Assembly (NCBI GenBank): GCA_026419775.2
Contig: JAOPGA020000370.1
Coordinates: 1 to 62,142 of the forward strand
DNA: 62,142 nt
DNA from: Acrasis kona
Lineage: Eukaryota > Heterolobosea > Eutetramitea > Acrasida > Acrasidae
Direction of reading: 5' to 3'
The notes beneath the pieces are model-generated. The model saw only the letters and a list, made by a program, of their open reading frames with translations. It did not search any database and was not told the origin of the DNA. The position numbers were made by a program, and so were the translations under genes. Position 1 is the first letter of the stretch. Every line of letters starts with the position of its first letter. Of the stretch, positions 11,056-22,400 are shown piece after piece.

Positions 11056-14000
11056 TTAAAGGATGCTATGGCTTCTCCCAATAATCTCGTATGGTGTGTA
11101 TTCAATGGTAGATAGTTTTTCAAATATCGCACACCTTCTCTTCAAGTTCTCTCTTGTAACGTTCTCATTGTTTGACTCCATCATTTGTGCAACATGATAT
11201 GCTTGCTGTAGATAGACTGAAAAACTAACATTGAAAACAACAGCTTTCCATAACAGATCCTTCAACAGGGCGACAGCACAAGTCAACATGATGATCAGCC
11301 AATATAAGGGATTACTTACAAGATTGTAAAATTCGTAATAAGAAGCACCAATAAACGAAGATTGAATGGCCGATGCTACAAACCAAGAAGTGATCGAGAA
11401 CAAACAAACCATGTAGTTTAACACAGTCAAGGAAGCGGACTCATACATGGCCTTAAAGGTCACAATAATAACAATACAAGTATAAACCATACATTGCAAG
11501 TGCTTCAAATCAATTCCACTTTGCACAATGCAAAAATAAGGAACAAAAAAACAACAAACACTATGCCAAATAGCATTTCCAAACCATACCAACAACGCTC
11601 TTTTATTGTAATAATAATCATTTTGACCATAGCAGTACAACTCTGGAACATTCAAACAAGTCTCCTTCGACAAGTGTCTATCCAATGCAGCAAAAGTAAC
11701 CATGGGAGTGCTCGTAAAAATGATTTGATAAAAAATCAACAAGATGGGGTCGAGTATAGTAGTTCCAGTATAGGCATTAAAAAATAAAAAACAAAATTGA
11801 CACAATTGAAGACAAATACACTTGTAAAAAGAATATAACATTAATTTTGATATTCTGCGATAATTCCAAGCACCATGTACAAACAACAAATTAACCAAGT
11901 ATCTAAATTGACTAATGGAGTAGTCGCTTGCACGCGCTGCTTGGTTTCCCTCCAGTCCGCTTATGCCCACGCCTATATGAGCCGATTGAATCATGCTCAC
12001 GTCATTCGCACCATCGCCAATTGCCAATCCAATTGCATCAGGACATTTCATTTTGAAATTATCCACCAACAATGATTTTTGTAGTGGAGTGGCCCTGCAG
12101 AAAATGACAGAACTACACTGGATGCACAAATCAAAAAACAAATTGCGATCATTTTGTAAAATCACATCGAGCGATGCACCATTTACAACCACACAAGAAT
12201 CACCCTTATAAGAATTAAATGACAATTCATGTTTAATTTGGTCGACCAACACGATTGGATCCAAATCATTCAAAACAATTTGATTTGCATTCGAACCAAT
12301 CAACGAACAAGATAATGCAACATTCACTGCCGTTTCCAACTGATCGCCAGTCAACATCCATATTTTTATTCCTGCTCTTCGCAGCTTAACAATTACATCA
12401 GGAACACCATCTTGTAATTTATCCATGATGGCCGATGCACCCATCACATTCAAATTACATTCCATTTCCATATAAGCAACTCGTAATGCTTCTTGTCTTT
12501 GTTGTAAACTAGTATTGGCGGGAATAAACGCTCGATCGTTCCATTCTTGATATTCTTGTAAAGTAATTTGTCTACCGGCACATACTAACGTACGTAATCC
12601 TTGTGATGAGAAATTGTTGATCGAATCAAAAGTGGAGTCAATGTGTTGCTGATTGGGATTGAGTAGAGGTAACATGACGCTATCGGCTCCTTTGGTCAAA
12701 ATGTTGATTTGGTCATTTAATCTCAAAATGATGCTGAAACGTTTTCGACTGGAAGTGAATGGAAATGTATTTAGTATTTGGTACTCCTGATGCTGGTTGG
12801 AAGTGGGCGTGCGAATGGTGATTGAGTTGTTGGTGCGTTTGATTAGTTTGAATCCTAGGTGGGCGGCTCCATTGACTAGTGCTAATTCGTCTGGACTGGA
12901 TGCTTGGTATGAGGTGTTGATGTTGTCATTGTTGGAAATGTTTTCGTCGGTTGTGACCGTGTGACACAAAGTGAGTAGTGTGAGGAATTGTTGTATGGAG
13001 TTGGATGAGTCTTCGTGGATCCAGTTTCCGTGCTGAATGCGTTTGTCGTGAAAGTTTGTTCCTGGAGTATTTGGTGATGTCATTTCGTCGGAATGTTCTT
13101 CTGGATCTGATCCGTACTCTACACCGTTAACGCAGAACTTGTGAAATTCCATCTTCTATGAAAAGTTAAAATGAGAGAAGAATGTGCTTACGTTTTGTGT
13201 CAATGTGCCAGTCTTGTCTGAGAAGATGTACTGGACTTGTCCCAATTCTTCTACAAGGTTGGTTGTTTTGGAAGAGGCCAATGTGTCTGTTTCTTCATGA
13301 TACATGGAAATGTCATATTCAATAAAAACTTTCGATAGATATAACTTTGCAATTTCTGCTGTTAAATACAAACTAATGGGAATAACGTTGCAATACAAGA
13401 TGACAAAAGTAACAATCCCTTTGATAATTGCAATGAACTCAGACTCACCATTAAAAACAAACAAGTACCACACATCTCTGTTTCGAGTTCGCCATGCACT
13501 CATAAAACTCACACTCAAAACAACCAATAACAACAAGAGTCCTATGACCCACACAATTGCTTTATTTGTAAGTTTTTCAATTTTACTAAACTTTCTTTCT
13601 GCATCATTAGAATTCATCATGAGCTTGGTATGACGCCCAGTATGAGTCACCACACCATAAATAAAAGTAGTAGATTTTAATGAGGACCCTCTTAACAAAA
13701 TGTTATCAATGCTTATGGGAGTAATGTCTTGATTGTGTTGGAAAGCAGTATGCAACTCAATAGTACCATTAAAATCATAAAGTTGATTATTTGGTTGTTC
13801 ACAAGTAATGGTTGCTCTCAAGGTCGACAACTCTTCAATTTGAGTGTTTAAGGTAGCGTTGGTGCATCTTTTGATTTTTAAATTACTTTCTCCATCAAGG
13901 TTTTTGGTTTCGACATAACAGATGCCATCATCACCGCTGCTTAGTATACAGACTAGATCGGCTGGAAAGAATTCGTCTTGTTTTACTTGTACAATGTCAC

Positions 14001-14590
14001 CAACCCTATGCAACAGTCAGTTTGAGATGTGTGCTTTGAACTCACCTTACATCCTCCCAAAGTGTTCTTTTCAGTTGGCCATCTTTCAGTACGTGTGTTT
14101 TGGATTTGTTGACAATTCGATCAGCAATGTGTCTTCTCTTGAATTGTTACATTGAGAAACGAAAAAAATGCTTACCAAATCTTCAAAAGCATCTTTGATG
14201 AACCTCAAAATAACAAACAATGCGAGAGTACATATTGTGCTTATTCCTCCAGTGGGGCTTAATCCTGTAAACAGTTGTAACATTGAAATGACAAAAAAGA
14301 ATGCATTGGCAAGTCTTGTAAATTGCTCTATTAGATTCTGGGGCACAAGGGTTACCAAGTTATATTTGCCAGTAGACACTATTCCTTAGATTAATTTATT
14401 TGTCAAGTGAACATACCTGTATTACTGCAGTAGCGGTGGGCGTTAAGATTATTATAGGTGCTGTCGTTGATTTTTATCTGTCTAATAAGTGGTAGCTTCG
14501 AATGTGAGCAATCTTTAACATTATGATACAAACCTTATTCCATGGGAGTTTTTCATAAACACGTCGATAAATTGACCTTAGGTTTAACAT
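11056..14590 (-). CDS. P4-type ATPase, phospholipid flippase
   Basis: Six exons, 14590-14534, 14477-14417, 14378-14176, 14137-14046, 14005-13192 and 13155-11056, join to 1108 residues. The introns are 36-40 nt except the first, at 56 nt. The N-terminus has the family block with [13 protein letters not shown] and [18 protein letters not shown]. Actuator-loop DGESNLK, phosphorylation motif DKTGTLTQN (Asp ~401), [14 protein letters not shown] and [21 protein letters not shown] (about residue 787) all follow in order. The C-terminus shows the last six membrane spans. P4-ATPases flip aminophospholipids to the cytosolic leaflet and usually need a CDC50 partner, which is not in this window. DGES replaces the more usual DGET. 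The extreme N-terminal exon (19 codons) is the least certain part. The gene is head-to-head with the cyclophilin. Confidence 0.95.
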
Positions 14591-14717
14591 CTTTTGTGGG
14601 TTAAACACAATATACCAAAGTAGCCTTCTTATATCCTTGTACCATCCGATGTGCGCCTTAAATTCGAATATTCTATTAGTCCAAATAAAGTCCGATTTTG
14701 TAAAAGTTCTTTTGTTT

Positions 14718-15427
14718 ATGATGGCAAGAAAATACCTACCAGTAAATTATAAGAAAGCACTCTATGCTATTGCAGGTATAGTGTCCGTTGCTTTACTATT
14801 CGTGTTGCTCTCAAGTAAGAGCAATCAAACCGTAAACAAATCGGCCGTATCAGTGCCCAAACAGGATTCTATTGGGAACCTCAAGCATGCAGATAACCCA
14901 GTAGTATTTTTCGACATTTCTATTGGGGGCAGGCCATTGGGAAGAATAACTTTCGAACTATTCAGTCATATCGTCCCAAAGACAGCAGAATCTTTTAGAC
15001 AAACTTGCATAGGGTTTGAGAAGAACGGTAAGCTGTATTCGTATGAAGGTTCCAAGTTTCACCGTATAATAAACTCATTTATGGTGCAAGGTGGAGACAT
15101 TACTGCTGGCGATGGTACAGGAGGTTACACTATTTATGGTACACCATTTTCACAAGGTTCTAACTTTGTATAGGCAGAAAATTTGATGACGAGAACTTTA
15201 GAATACCGCATCAGGTTGGAGTGCTTTCCATGGCCAACTCTGGTAAAAACACAAATGGCTCACAATTCTTCATCACGTGCGCGGAGACATCCTGGCTTGA
15301 CAATGCACATGTTGTATTTGGGCGAGTGCTTGATGGAATGGACATTGTTCGTCAAATGGAAGTTGTCGAGACGAAGAGAGATAAACCAATTGAAGATGTA
15401 GTGATAACAAAGTCCGGTCAATTATAA
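14718..15427 (+). CDS. Membrane-anchored cyclophilin (peptidyl-prolyl isomerase)
   Basis: Exons 14718-15138 and 15174-15427 (35-nt intron) give 224 residues. A hydrophobic span at residues ~14-32 ([19 protein letters not shown]), after a short basic N-terminus, looks like an uncleaved signal anchor. That would place the catalytic domain in the ER/secretory lumen. The cyclophilin domain follows, with [10 protein letters not shown], the catalytic [14 protein letters not shown] (Arg ~115), [14 protein letters not shown] and the Trp of [11 protein letters not shown] (about residue 180). All main catalytic positions look intact. An in-frame ATG exists upstream at 14637, but it would put 27 extra residues before the anchor; I prefer 14718. 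It is convergent with the prolyl-tRNA synthetase, 49 bp apart. Confidence 0.9.
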
Positions 15428-15476
15428 TAAATGAATTATGTAGTAGTAAAATCAACAAATAAATCTATAACATTCT

Positions 15477-17246
15477 TTACTCGTAATCGTTAAATGATTT
15501 ACTCAAATTAGAGCACATGTCAAGCAACTCCTCTTTAGACATTTTTCTGACATCCTCTTCTCCTTTTTTCCTGACGATAACCTCCAGCAGTTGGTTGTTC
15601 ATAAAATCTTTACCGATAACAACAGTAATAGGAATACCAAGAGAAGTGGAAGTGTTTATTTTAGAAAATGGTCGTTCTTGAAGACGATCATCCAGAATCA
15701 ATTGATTTTTAAAGAAAGTTAAATTACTCAATTTTTTATATAGGTCTACACCCTCCTCATAATGTTTATTTTGAACAAGTTCCACATCATGATCAGACAT
15801 GTTCGCCTCCTTACGAGGTCTCATTGGAATAATATTCAATCGATAAGGGGCTACAAGAATCGGCCACACAATACCTTTATCATCATTGTGAGTTTCTACA
15901 ATACATTGCATTACTCTAGAAACTCCAATTCCATAACACCCCATTTCAACATAACTATCATCAACCTTCATGTCAAAACTTCTACTGTATTTTTGACCCA
16001 AATAAAACACATGACCAATTTCAATTCCATTATGAGATTTCAAAGGAAGACATTTACAGTTGGGATTTTCCGAGTTTGCACACAAATCCCCTTCTTTTGC
16101 ATCTCTAAAATCACCAACATGGACGACGACACCTTGATCACATTCATCAAAGTAGTCAATCACAGTGGAATCAACAAGATACAAGCATTCATTCTGTGGA
16201 GGTATGTTTTTTAAATAATCTTTAAATTTAATTTCATTTAAATTACGGTCATGAGGCAACAGCACCTGAACAGAACAATGTTCGGTGCTTGTGTGATGCA
16301 CTTTAAAATTATTCTTTATTTTTTCATACTGTACATGGTTGACCTTTACTTGGCGAGGTTTATCGCTATGTGGTCGTGTATTACCTGTAGACTGTGGAGG
16401 AACACCAACTGCCTTTTCAATATTAGCGGCGTAACGTGTCTGTGGAGGACATCCACAGTACAGAATGTTATCATCCCCAACCTTTGCTAGAATTTGAAAT
16501 TCATTTGATCTGGAACCACCGATGCTACCAGAGTCAGCATCAACGATTACATAGTCCAAATCACATGCCTCAAAAATGTTTTTATAGGACTGGACGACAA
16601 GATCGTAAGTCGCGAAAGCATCTTGAGCGGTCATGTCGAAAGAGTACATGTCTTTCATAAGAAATTCTTTGGCCCTCATTAACCCGAATTTGGGTCTCAG
16701 TTCATCCCTGTACTTCGTGCCAGTTTGGTATATTCGTAGAGGGAAAATCTTTTTGCCCTGTTTTAAGAGTTCGTTAGCTGCCACTTGGGTGACACACTCC
16801 TCTGCAGTTGGTGCCAAGCAGTAGTCTCTATTTTTATGGTCTTTCGCGATGAAAAGTTGATCCTGGTTCGATTCCCATCTTCCAGTCTTCTCCCACAACT
16901 CTTTTGGCTGGACTTTTGGCATGGTCACTTTTTGTGCGTCAATCTTGTTTAGCTCGTGGTCAATCACCCTTGATAACTTCTCAATAACTCTTTCTGCAAG
17001 AGGCATCATGGTGTAGAGACCTTGGCTTAATTGACGAATGTACCCATTCACTAGTAACAACCGGTGACTGTCGATTGTAGCGCCTTTGAGTTCATCCATA
17101 CGATCGATATCCTGTTTTGATTGAATTGAGGTCAAAATCCTACTCATTCGCGTTATGTGTGCATGTCTAATTTGAGTTCCACGACATAATAAGGGTTTAT
17201 TCAACAAAGTTCTCCTGAGCATCTGATGAAGTAATTTGTAAGACAC
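15477..17246 (-). CDS. Prolyl-tRNA synthetase, bacterial/mitochondrial type
   Basis: A single exon encodes 589 residues. The first ~35 are rich in Arg, Leu and Ser with no acidic residue (LLHQMLRRTLLNKPLLCR), a typical mitochondrial presequence. Class II signatures follow: YTMMPLAERVIEKL near residue 85, motif 2 (FPLRIYQTGTKYRDE then GLMRAKEFLMKDMYSF, about 170-205) and motif 3 (YGIGVSRVMQC, about 445). A CGCPPQTRYAANIEKA stretch matches the bacterial-type editing/insertion region. The C-terminal anticodon-binding domain ends the protein. It attaches proline to mitochondrial tRNA-Pro. The ATG lies only 35 bp from the SmD3 ATG on the other strand. Confidence 0.93.
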   Translation of the reverse strand: MSYKLLHQMLRRTLLNKPLLCRGTQIRHAHITRMSRILTSIQSKQDIDRMDELKGATIDSHRLLLVNGYIRQLSQGLYTMMPLAERVIEKLSRVIDHELNKIDAQKVTMPKVQPKELWEKTGRWESNQDQLFIAKDHKNRDYCLAPTAEECVTQVAANELLKQGKKIFPLRIYQTGTKYRDELRPKFGLMRAKEFLMKDMYSFDMTAQDAFATYDLVVQSYKNIFEACDLDYVIVDADSGSIGGSRSNEFQILAKVGDDNILYCGCPPQTRYAANIEKAVGVPPQSTGNTRPHSDKPRQVKVNHVQYEKIKNNFKVHHTSTEHCSVQVLLPHDRNLNEIKFKDYLKNIPPQNECLYLVDSTVIDYFDECDQGVVVHVGDFRDAKEGDLCANSENPNCKCLPLKSHNGIEIGHVFYLGQKYSRSFDMKVDDSYVEMGCYGIGVSRVMQCIVETHNDDKGIVWPILVAPYRLNIIPMRPRKEANMSDHDVELVQNKHYEEGVDLYKKLSNLTFFKNQLILDDRLQERPFSKINTSTSLGIPITVVIGKDFMNNQLLEVIVRKKGEEDVRKMSKEELLDMCSNLSKSFNDYE

Positions 17247-17281
17247 AACCAGTCCTCAATTAAATAAGTGAACAATCCAGC
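17247..17281. promoter_or_regulatory. 35-bp gap between divergent start codons
   Basis: Only 35 bp lie between the start codons of prolyl-tRNA synthetase (leftward) and SmD3 (rightward). Either the 5' untranslated parts and promoters are tiny, or each promoter lies inside the other gene. It is the tightest divergent pair in the window. Confidence 0.5.
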
Positions 17282-17776
17282 ATGAGCATCGGTATTCCAA
17301 TCAAGCTTTTACATGAAGCCCAAGGACACATTGTATCTTTAGAGACTAAGAATGGCGAAGTATACCGCGGTCAGCTTATTGAAAGTGAAGACAATATGAA
17401 TGTTCAACTTTCCCAGGTAACGCTGACACATAGGAATGGTCAAACGTCATCGCTTGAATCAGCATTTGTTAGAGGTAGTAAAATACGATTCTTTGTGCTT
17501 CCGGATCGATTAAAAGATGCACCGATGTTTAATATACTTAACGCACAACAACAGGCTGCTAAGGGAAGTGGTCGGGGTTATGGTGCTCAAACAACGGTTT
17601 CAAATGATAGGGGTGCGCGTGGTAGAGGTATGGGTTTCGGTGTTGGTCGCGGTAGGTCAGCAGCAATGAGAGCAAGAGGAAGAGGAGGTAAGTCACAATA
17701 TCGTGGAAATTTTATTAATTCAAAAGGTGGAAGAGGAGGTCCAGGAAGAGGAGGAACGCCATACAATGCTTTTTAA
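17282..17776 (+). CDS. Small nuclear ribonucleoprotein Sm D3
   Basis: One exon of 164 residues. It opens [18 protein letters not shown], with the Sm1 motif ([17 protein letters not shown]) and Sm2 motif ([20 protein letters not shown]) at the spacing of SmD3. The C-terminal third is an RG/GR-rich tail ([15 protein letters not shown]), the site of arginine methylation in the family. SmD3 is part of the heptameric ring on U1, U2, U4 and U5 snRNAs, fitting an intron-rich genome. It is longer than the human protein (126 residues) because of the tail. Confidence 0.95.
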   Translation: MSIGIPIKLLHEAQGHIVSLETKNGEVYRGQLIESEDNMNVQLSQVTLTHRNGQTSSLESAFVRGSKIRFFVLPDRLKDAPMFNILNAQQQAAKGSGRGYGAQTTVSNDRGARGRGMGFGVGRGRSAAMRARGRGGKSQYRGNFINSKGGRGGPGRGGTPYNAF

Positions 17777-17821
17777 AATCATTTATATTTATATATAGTA
17801 CAACATTAAAGGTAATATTTG

Positions 17822-18451
17822 TTACCAAATCTTTTCATGTTTAAGACCATCGTTGCACAAACCCCTTGCTCTAATAGTAGTATAAATTTTAGGGTCCGCA
17901 ACTTGTTGATTATAAGAAACATAATCTTCTTTTTCCTTCTCTTTACAACGCACTCCAACTTGTTTTTGAGACCACTTCATTCTTTCTTTGGCATTGGGAT
18001 CGTCTTCCGTGCTTTTATTTACATAAATATGGCAATGGTCGAGATGGTTTCGAAAAGATTTGTAGGCATCTCCTTGTGATGAGCGAACCTGTGATATTAT
18101 ACCTCTGTGGTAGTGGGGATGTAAATTTGGTCTTGTTTTTGTGGTGGTAAAGTTTGATAAAATCAAGGGTGCTCCGTTATGTGCATCGGTATGTTTGCTA
18201 GTAATCGCTGATGCTGATTTACTACGCAGACCCATAGCTATTGCTTTTTCTTCGTTCTTTCTCAAAGTCTCCATCTTCACATAGTGGAAATTTGACGATG
18301 CAGTCCTGCAACTATTTGCTTCATCGATTATTTTTCTTTGTGTATAGTGAAAAGTATCGGTCATTTTTCGATTTGCTATAGTGGCCCTCATTATCTCACG
18401 AACATTCTCGTCGCTCCTTCTAATACTGTCGGGAGATAGTGTCTGCATCAT
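17822..18451 (-). CDS. Hypothetical basic protein, 209 residues
   Basis: A single open frame starting MMQTLSPDSIRRSDENVRE. It is rich in Lys, Arg, His and Ser, with no signal peptide or membrane span. Near the C-terminus is a Tyr/Lys-rich part (KEKEKEDYVSYNQQVADP). I do not recognise the family. The layout of short basic repeats without a hydrophobic core would suit a microtubule- or nucleic-acid-associated protein, but nothing proves this. It is convergent with SmD3 (45 bp) and divergent from the HEQ-repeat gene (270 bp). Confidence 0.6.
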   Translation of the reverse strand: MMQTLSPDSIRRSDENVREIMRATIANRKMTDTFHYTQRKIIDEANSCRTASSNFHYVKMETLRKNEEKAIAMGLRSKSASAITSKHTDAHNGAPLILSNFTTTKTRPNLHPHYHRGIISQVRSSQGDAYKSFRNHLDHCHIYVNKSTEDDPNAKERMKWSQKQVGVRCKEKEKEDYVSYNQQVADPKIYTTIRARGLCNDGLKHEKIW

Positions 18452-18721
18452 GACTACAGTACGTTAAATTACAATTTTTACAAAATTAACTGCAATGCAT
18501 GTCAATGACAGTTCGTTGGAAAGTTCACTTTTCTTTGAGTGTTCATTTCATGTAAACTTAAAGATGACATTAAACATCATAAGTAGGACGCATATCGGAT
18601 CAGGGGCACGTAATTTCTTACAAACCAATATAATTCCTACGGAAAATAACAAATGCGCAAGTATTTTTACTCGTTTATATTTAGACATAAAAAATTAGAC
18701 ATAAAAACAAAAACGAAGAAG

Positions 18722-19417
18722 ATGGGTGCTAAAAAAAAACAGAAACAACACAACATGAACGGAACAGTTATCACCAAAGAGCCTATTGTTAACAAAGTTA
18801 TTGACCACGCAGTAGTAGACACTATTATAGACAAAAAGTTCGTTGAGATCCACAAACAAGACATTGTGACAGAGGTGCACGAACAGGTAAATTATTATGA
18901 TTCAACAAAAAAACTAAATTAAACAAAGCCAATCATCGAAATACATGAAAAACCAGTCACACAACTTGTCGAAGAACAATCAATCTACACTAGAACAACA
19001 ACAAACGCTAAGTTCGAAGAATTTAAAACAGAACCATTAAAAGATGCTGCGTTCCTCGAAGCACAAGCCGAACTCCTTGGGACCAGAAGCTTGGTAAAGA
19101 AGAGCGAAGCTGACATTGCCCAAGTTCAAGAGAAAGAATACATCAAGAAGATCGAAGTTCAACCGATCGTCGAGTTACACGAACAACCACGCATTACAGA
19201 GATTCACGAACAAGAGATCATCGAAGTTCAAGAACAACCCATCACACGTGTATTCCACGAAAAACCAATCGTTAGACGTTTCAACGAAGGTGTTGAAGTA
19301 GCCAGCTCTCGCCTAGACACCACAACTGTCGACACAACCGTTAAACCAACAGTAAGAAAGACAAGAAGAGCCATCTACTTGGTCGAGGTCGAAAGAACTG
19401 TAGAACAAGCGTTTTAA
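18722..19417 (+). CDS. HEQ/HEK-P repeat protein (alveolin-like composition)
   Basis: Exons 18722-18886 and 18929-19417 (42-nt intron) give 217 residues. After a lysine-rich start (MGAKKKQKQ) the protein is built from a short degenerate unit of the form (V/I)-E-(I/L/V)-H-E-(Q/K)-P-I. Copies include FVEIHKQD, VTEVHEQ|PIIEIHEKP across the splice, IVELHEQP, ITEIHEQEIIEVQEQP and RVFHEKPIVRRF. Valine, proline and charged residues at regular spacing recall alveolins and articulins, the cytoskeletal proteins of cell cortex and pellicle, though homology is not shown. Similar HE-P repeats also occur in some fungal proteins of unknown role. It ends only 29 bp from the convergent CFAP92-like gene. Confidence 0.7.
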
Positions 19418-19446
19418 TTATATAAAAATATTTTTGATATCTAATT

Positions 19447-22400
19447 TTATTTACCATACAATGGTCCTGTCTTCTCAGCATTTGAAATGGGAACAATTTT
19501 TTTAAAAGAAACTTTTGTAATCTCATCATCCTTCATACTTGGAGAATAAAAGGTTTTACCTTGAGCACGCTGAACCGTTGCACTAGAACTCCGAATTTCA
19601 ACTCCTAATGTTTTATCGGTGGCACCCATCCTTGATAAATCAAGTCCATGTGCAGTTTTGTCACGCTTCATTATTTGTTCAAATGTTTTTTCGTTTTGAT
19701 CAACATACTGCTCTCCTCTAACGATGCTTAATGGATCAGGTTTAATGTTAGCGTGCTTGATGCTCTTCTTTTTTGGTTCTCCATGCAGCAGTGTGGTGCC
19801 GTATCTATCAATATCTGACACCTTGTGATAGAGCAGCTTGTTGGTGACAACAAAGGTAGGATCATCCACTACAAGCTTCCTCTTCCATTCTTCTCTTTCT
19901 TGTCTTTGAAGTGCTTCTGTATGCTCGATATCACTTCCAATCAGTGGAGGGGGACTGGAATGGATGGGCGGAAAGAGCGCTGGAGGTTTTTTAAGGCTAA
20001 GGATGTCAAAATCTCTCCGTTGGTCATGTGAAGAATTCTTCTCCTTTAAAACGTTCGAACGAGGCGTCACACTCTGTGACCTGAATTTCGGAGAGACTGG
20101 AGGTGATGGCACTTTAAAAGTACGCACCCAACGAGGTCTTGTGTCATACACATTAACAGCACTCTTTTCAAAAACAGGTTTGGTAGTGTCCTCAAGAACA
20201 TCAACTGACGAATCTATTGGACGGCTGTTGACAGCAATTTCTGACAATCTAGACACACGACGTTTATTAACCGTCATAAAATTAACATGACTAGAATTAC
20301 CAGAACGCAAATATTCTGATGACATGTGGTGATCAATTTCAGATAATCCCGTGCGCTGTCGCCAACGGCGCACTTGAAGACCATAAAATACTTTATTAAA
20401 TTTATCTTGACAAGCAACAACGCGCGCTTCCACTTCACAAGTCAAATTGTCAGGAGGCATCTGAGTGGCATCAAGTATCAAGAGCGCATGTCCCTCTAAT
20501 ATAGGTAAAAATCCCCACCTTCTCACGTAATAATCACTATTCAAAGAAGGATCGTCCACAACAAAGCAATCTCTTGACTGTGGGTGATGGACGGTCGGAA
20601 TTGTATTCAGAGTAATAGCATCAATTACAATGTGTCGACCAACAAAGTTGATCAAATCATCCACAATGTCTAATTTATTTTTCATCATTTCTTCATATTG
20701 TTCTTGTTCAAGTTCCTTCTCATAAGCTCTCCTTTCGTTCAAATCTCTTTCTTGTTGCATGTGAACGAAGAATTCTTGTGCCTCCTTCAAATCAATCTTT
20801 ATCAATGATTCATCTCCATAAATTTCATCCAACCGTGTCAATACGCTTGCATGAGGCAGCAAGTTGTTCTCTACAATCTCCTTCATGAACTTTGAACGAG
20901 CCAAGTGAACCAACCTAGTGATGTGATCCATTTGTTCCACTATCGACATTTCATTTGTACATTTGCTCTTGATGGTGGCGGCATTGGGCGTTGTGTTATT
21001 GTTGTTGATGACCTTCTCTGATAGGTACAGTTTTTTATTGGATAAAATTTCTTGTAAACTATTTTTAAACCTAAATCTCCTAATCGGGGTGAGGACCAAA
21101 TCTTGTTCCGGCGTATCAATCTTGACGTCACTCTCAAGCAACACTTCATCCAGAGGCGATTTCTCTTCTTCCTTCTTTTGTTTCTTATCGGAAGTGTTCT
21201 TTTCCTTTTTACCTTTTGCAGGAGATGTTGTTGTGGTGTCGTTTAATTGTTGTTGTTGTTGTTCCAACTCTAATTTGATTCGTTGTTGTTCCCTTTGTAA
21301 TCGAACGGCTTCATGTTCCTCCACAACTTTTCTTTTCATTTTGCGTATGCAATCCGAAATGATTAAACTTTTATAATCTAGCGGCGTGTAAATGTTGAGG
21401 TTGGCATTGTATGCGACTCTAATGTATTGATGGTGATCTTGTGGCATGTTCTGTTCGTGATTGACTGATTTGTATTCACTCGATCGGTTAGAAATGTAGT
21501 TCCTCAAAAAATCCATCAATTCTTTAGATTCCGTTAGTTTTGATTCCATCACGATTAATCGATACTGTCCATCATAAATTTCAAATCCTGCGAACAAGTC
21601 ATTGCGTAATTTTAAATTCACTTCGATGGTTGATGTTGTTTTTTGGTCCTCTAAAAGTAATCTTCTTGAAGATGATCTGGAGCTGGTTCTAGAAGATGGT
21701 GATCCGCTTGGAGATGGTGATTTTGAATTTTTTGTGGATTTTGATTTTGGTGTTTTCACCGTCTGTTCGACCGAATCTATCAACACTTTTGCTTGCATTT
21801 GCTCTGCCTGTTGCTGATTAACTGCAAGTTTATAATAGTAGTGATGTATGAAGTCATCAATTTCTTTTGTGATTTGAGTATTGTACTTATGGGCAACTAT
21901 TACGATGGGGTATTTTATTTGCTCGTGTTTGTCTTTGCGCTGTGGGAATGCACCTGATAATTTGATGCTAATCTTTAAAGCCGTCTTATTCTCCATGTAT
22001 GGACCGGGTCTAATTTCTTCTCTTACATTAATTGCAGGCACTGGATCTACTGGTGGGACAGGTTCAATTTGAACAGGAGCTGGAGAAACAACATCATTAC
22101 TCCTCTTTTTATTCGTAGGGCTGGGGTTCTTTTTTGAAGGTTTTGGAGTTGTGGATGTCTTTCTGGCTTTGGCATTTTCATTGTTCTTATCTGTTTGCTC
22201 AACTAAATCATCCTTTGCTTGTTTTGAATTTTTGAGTTGACTGGTAAGTGTGAGTTGTGTTTCGGATGCATTCAACAGCGGCTGCAACCAAAAGTCAGCA
22301 CTACCATAGTAAGTTATCGTGCCATCGATTGCATCCCTGTCATGTACTTGTATCGTAAGTGGATTTTTTTCAAAATAGTCTCGGAATTGATCGACATCTC

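Noticed and set aside
16865..16875. GGTTCGATTCC, an exact tRNA B-box-like string
   Set aside because: It lies inside the prolyl-tRNA synthetase coding region, with no A box, anticodon arm or pairing acceptor stem around it.
18495..18698. 67-residue frame between the unknown basic gene and the HEQ-repeat gene
   Set aside because: It has no domain and lies where the divergent promoter is expected.
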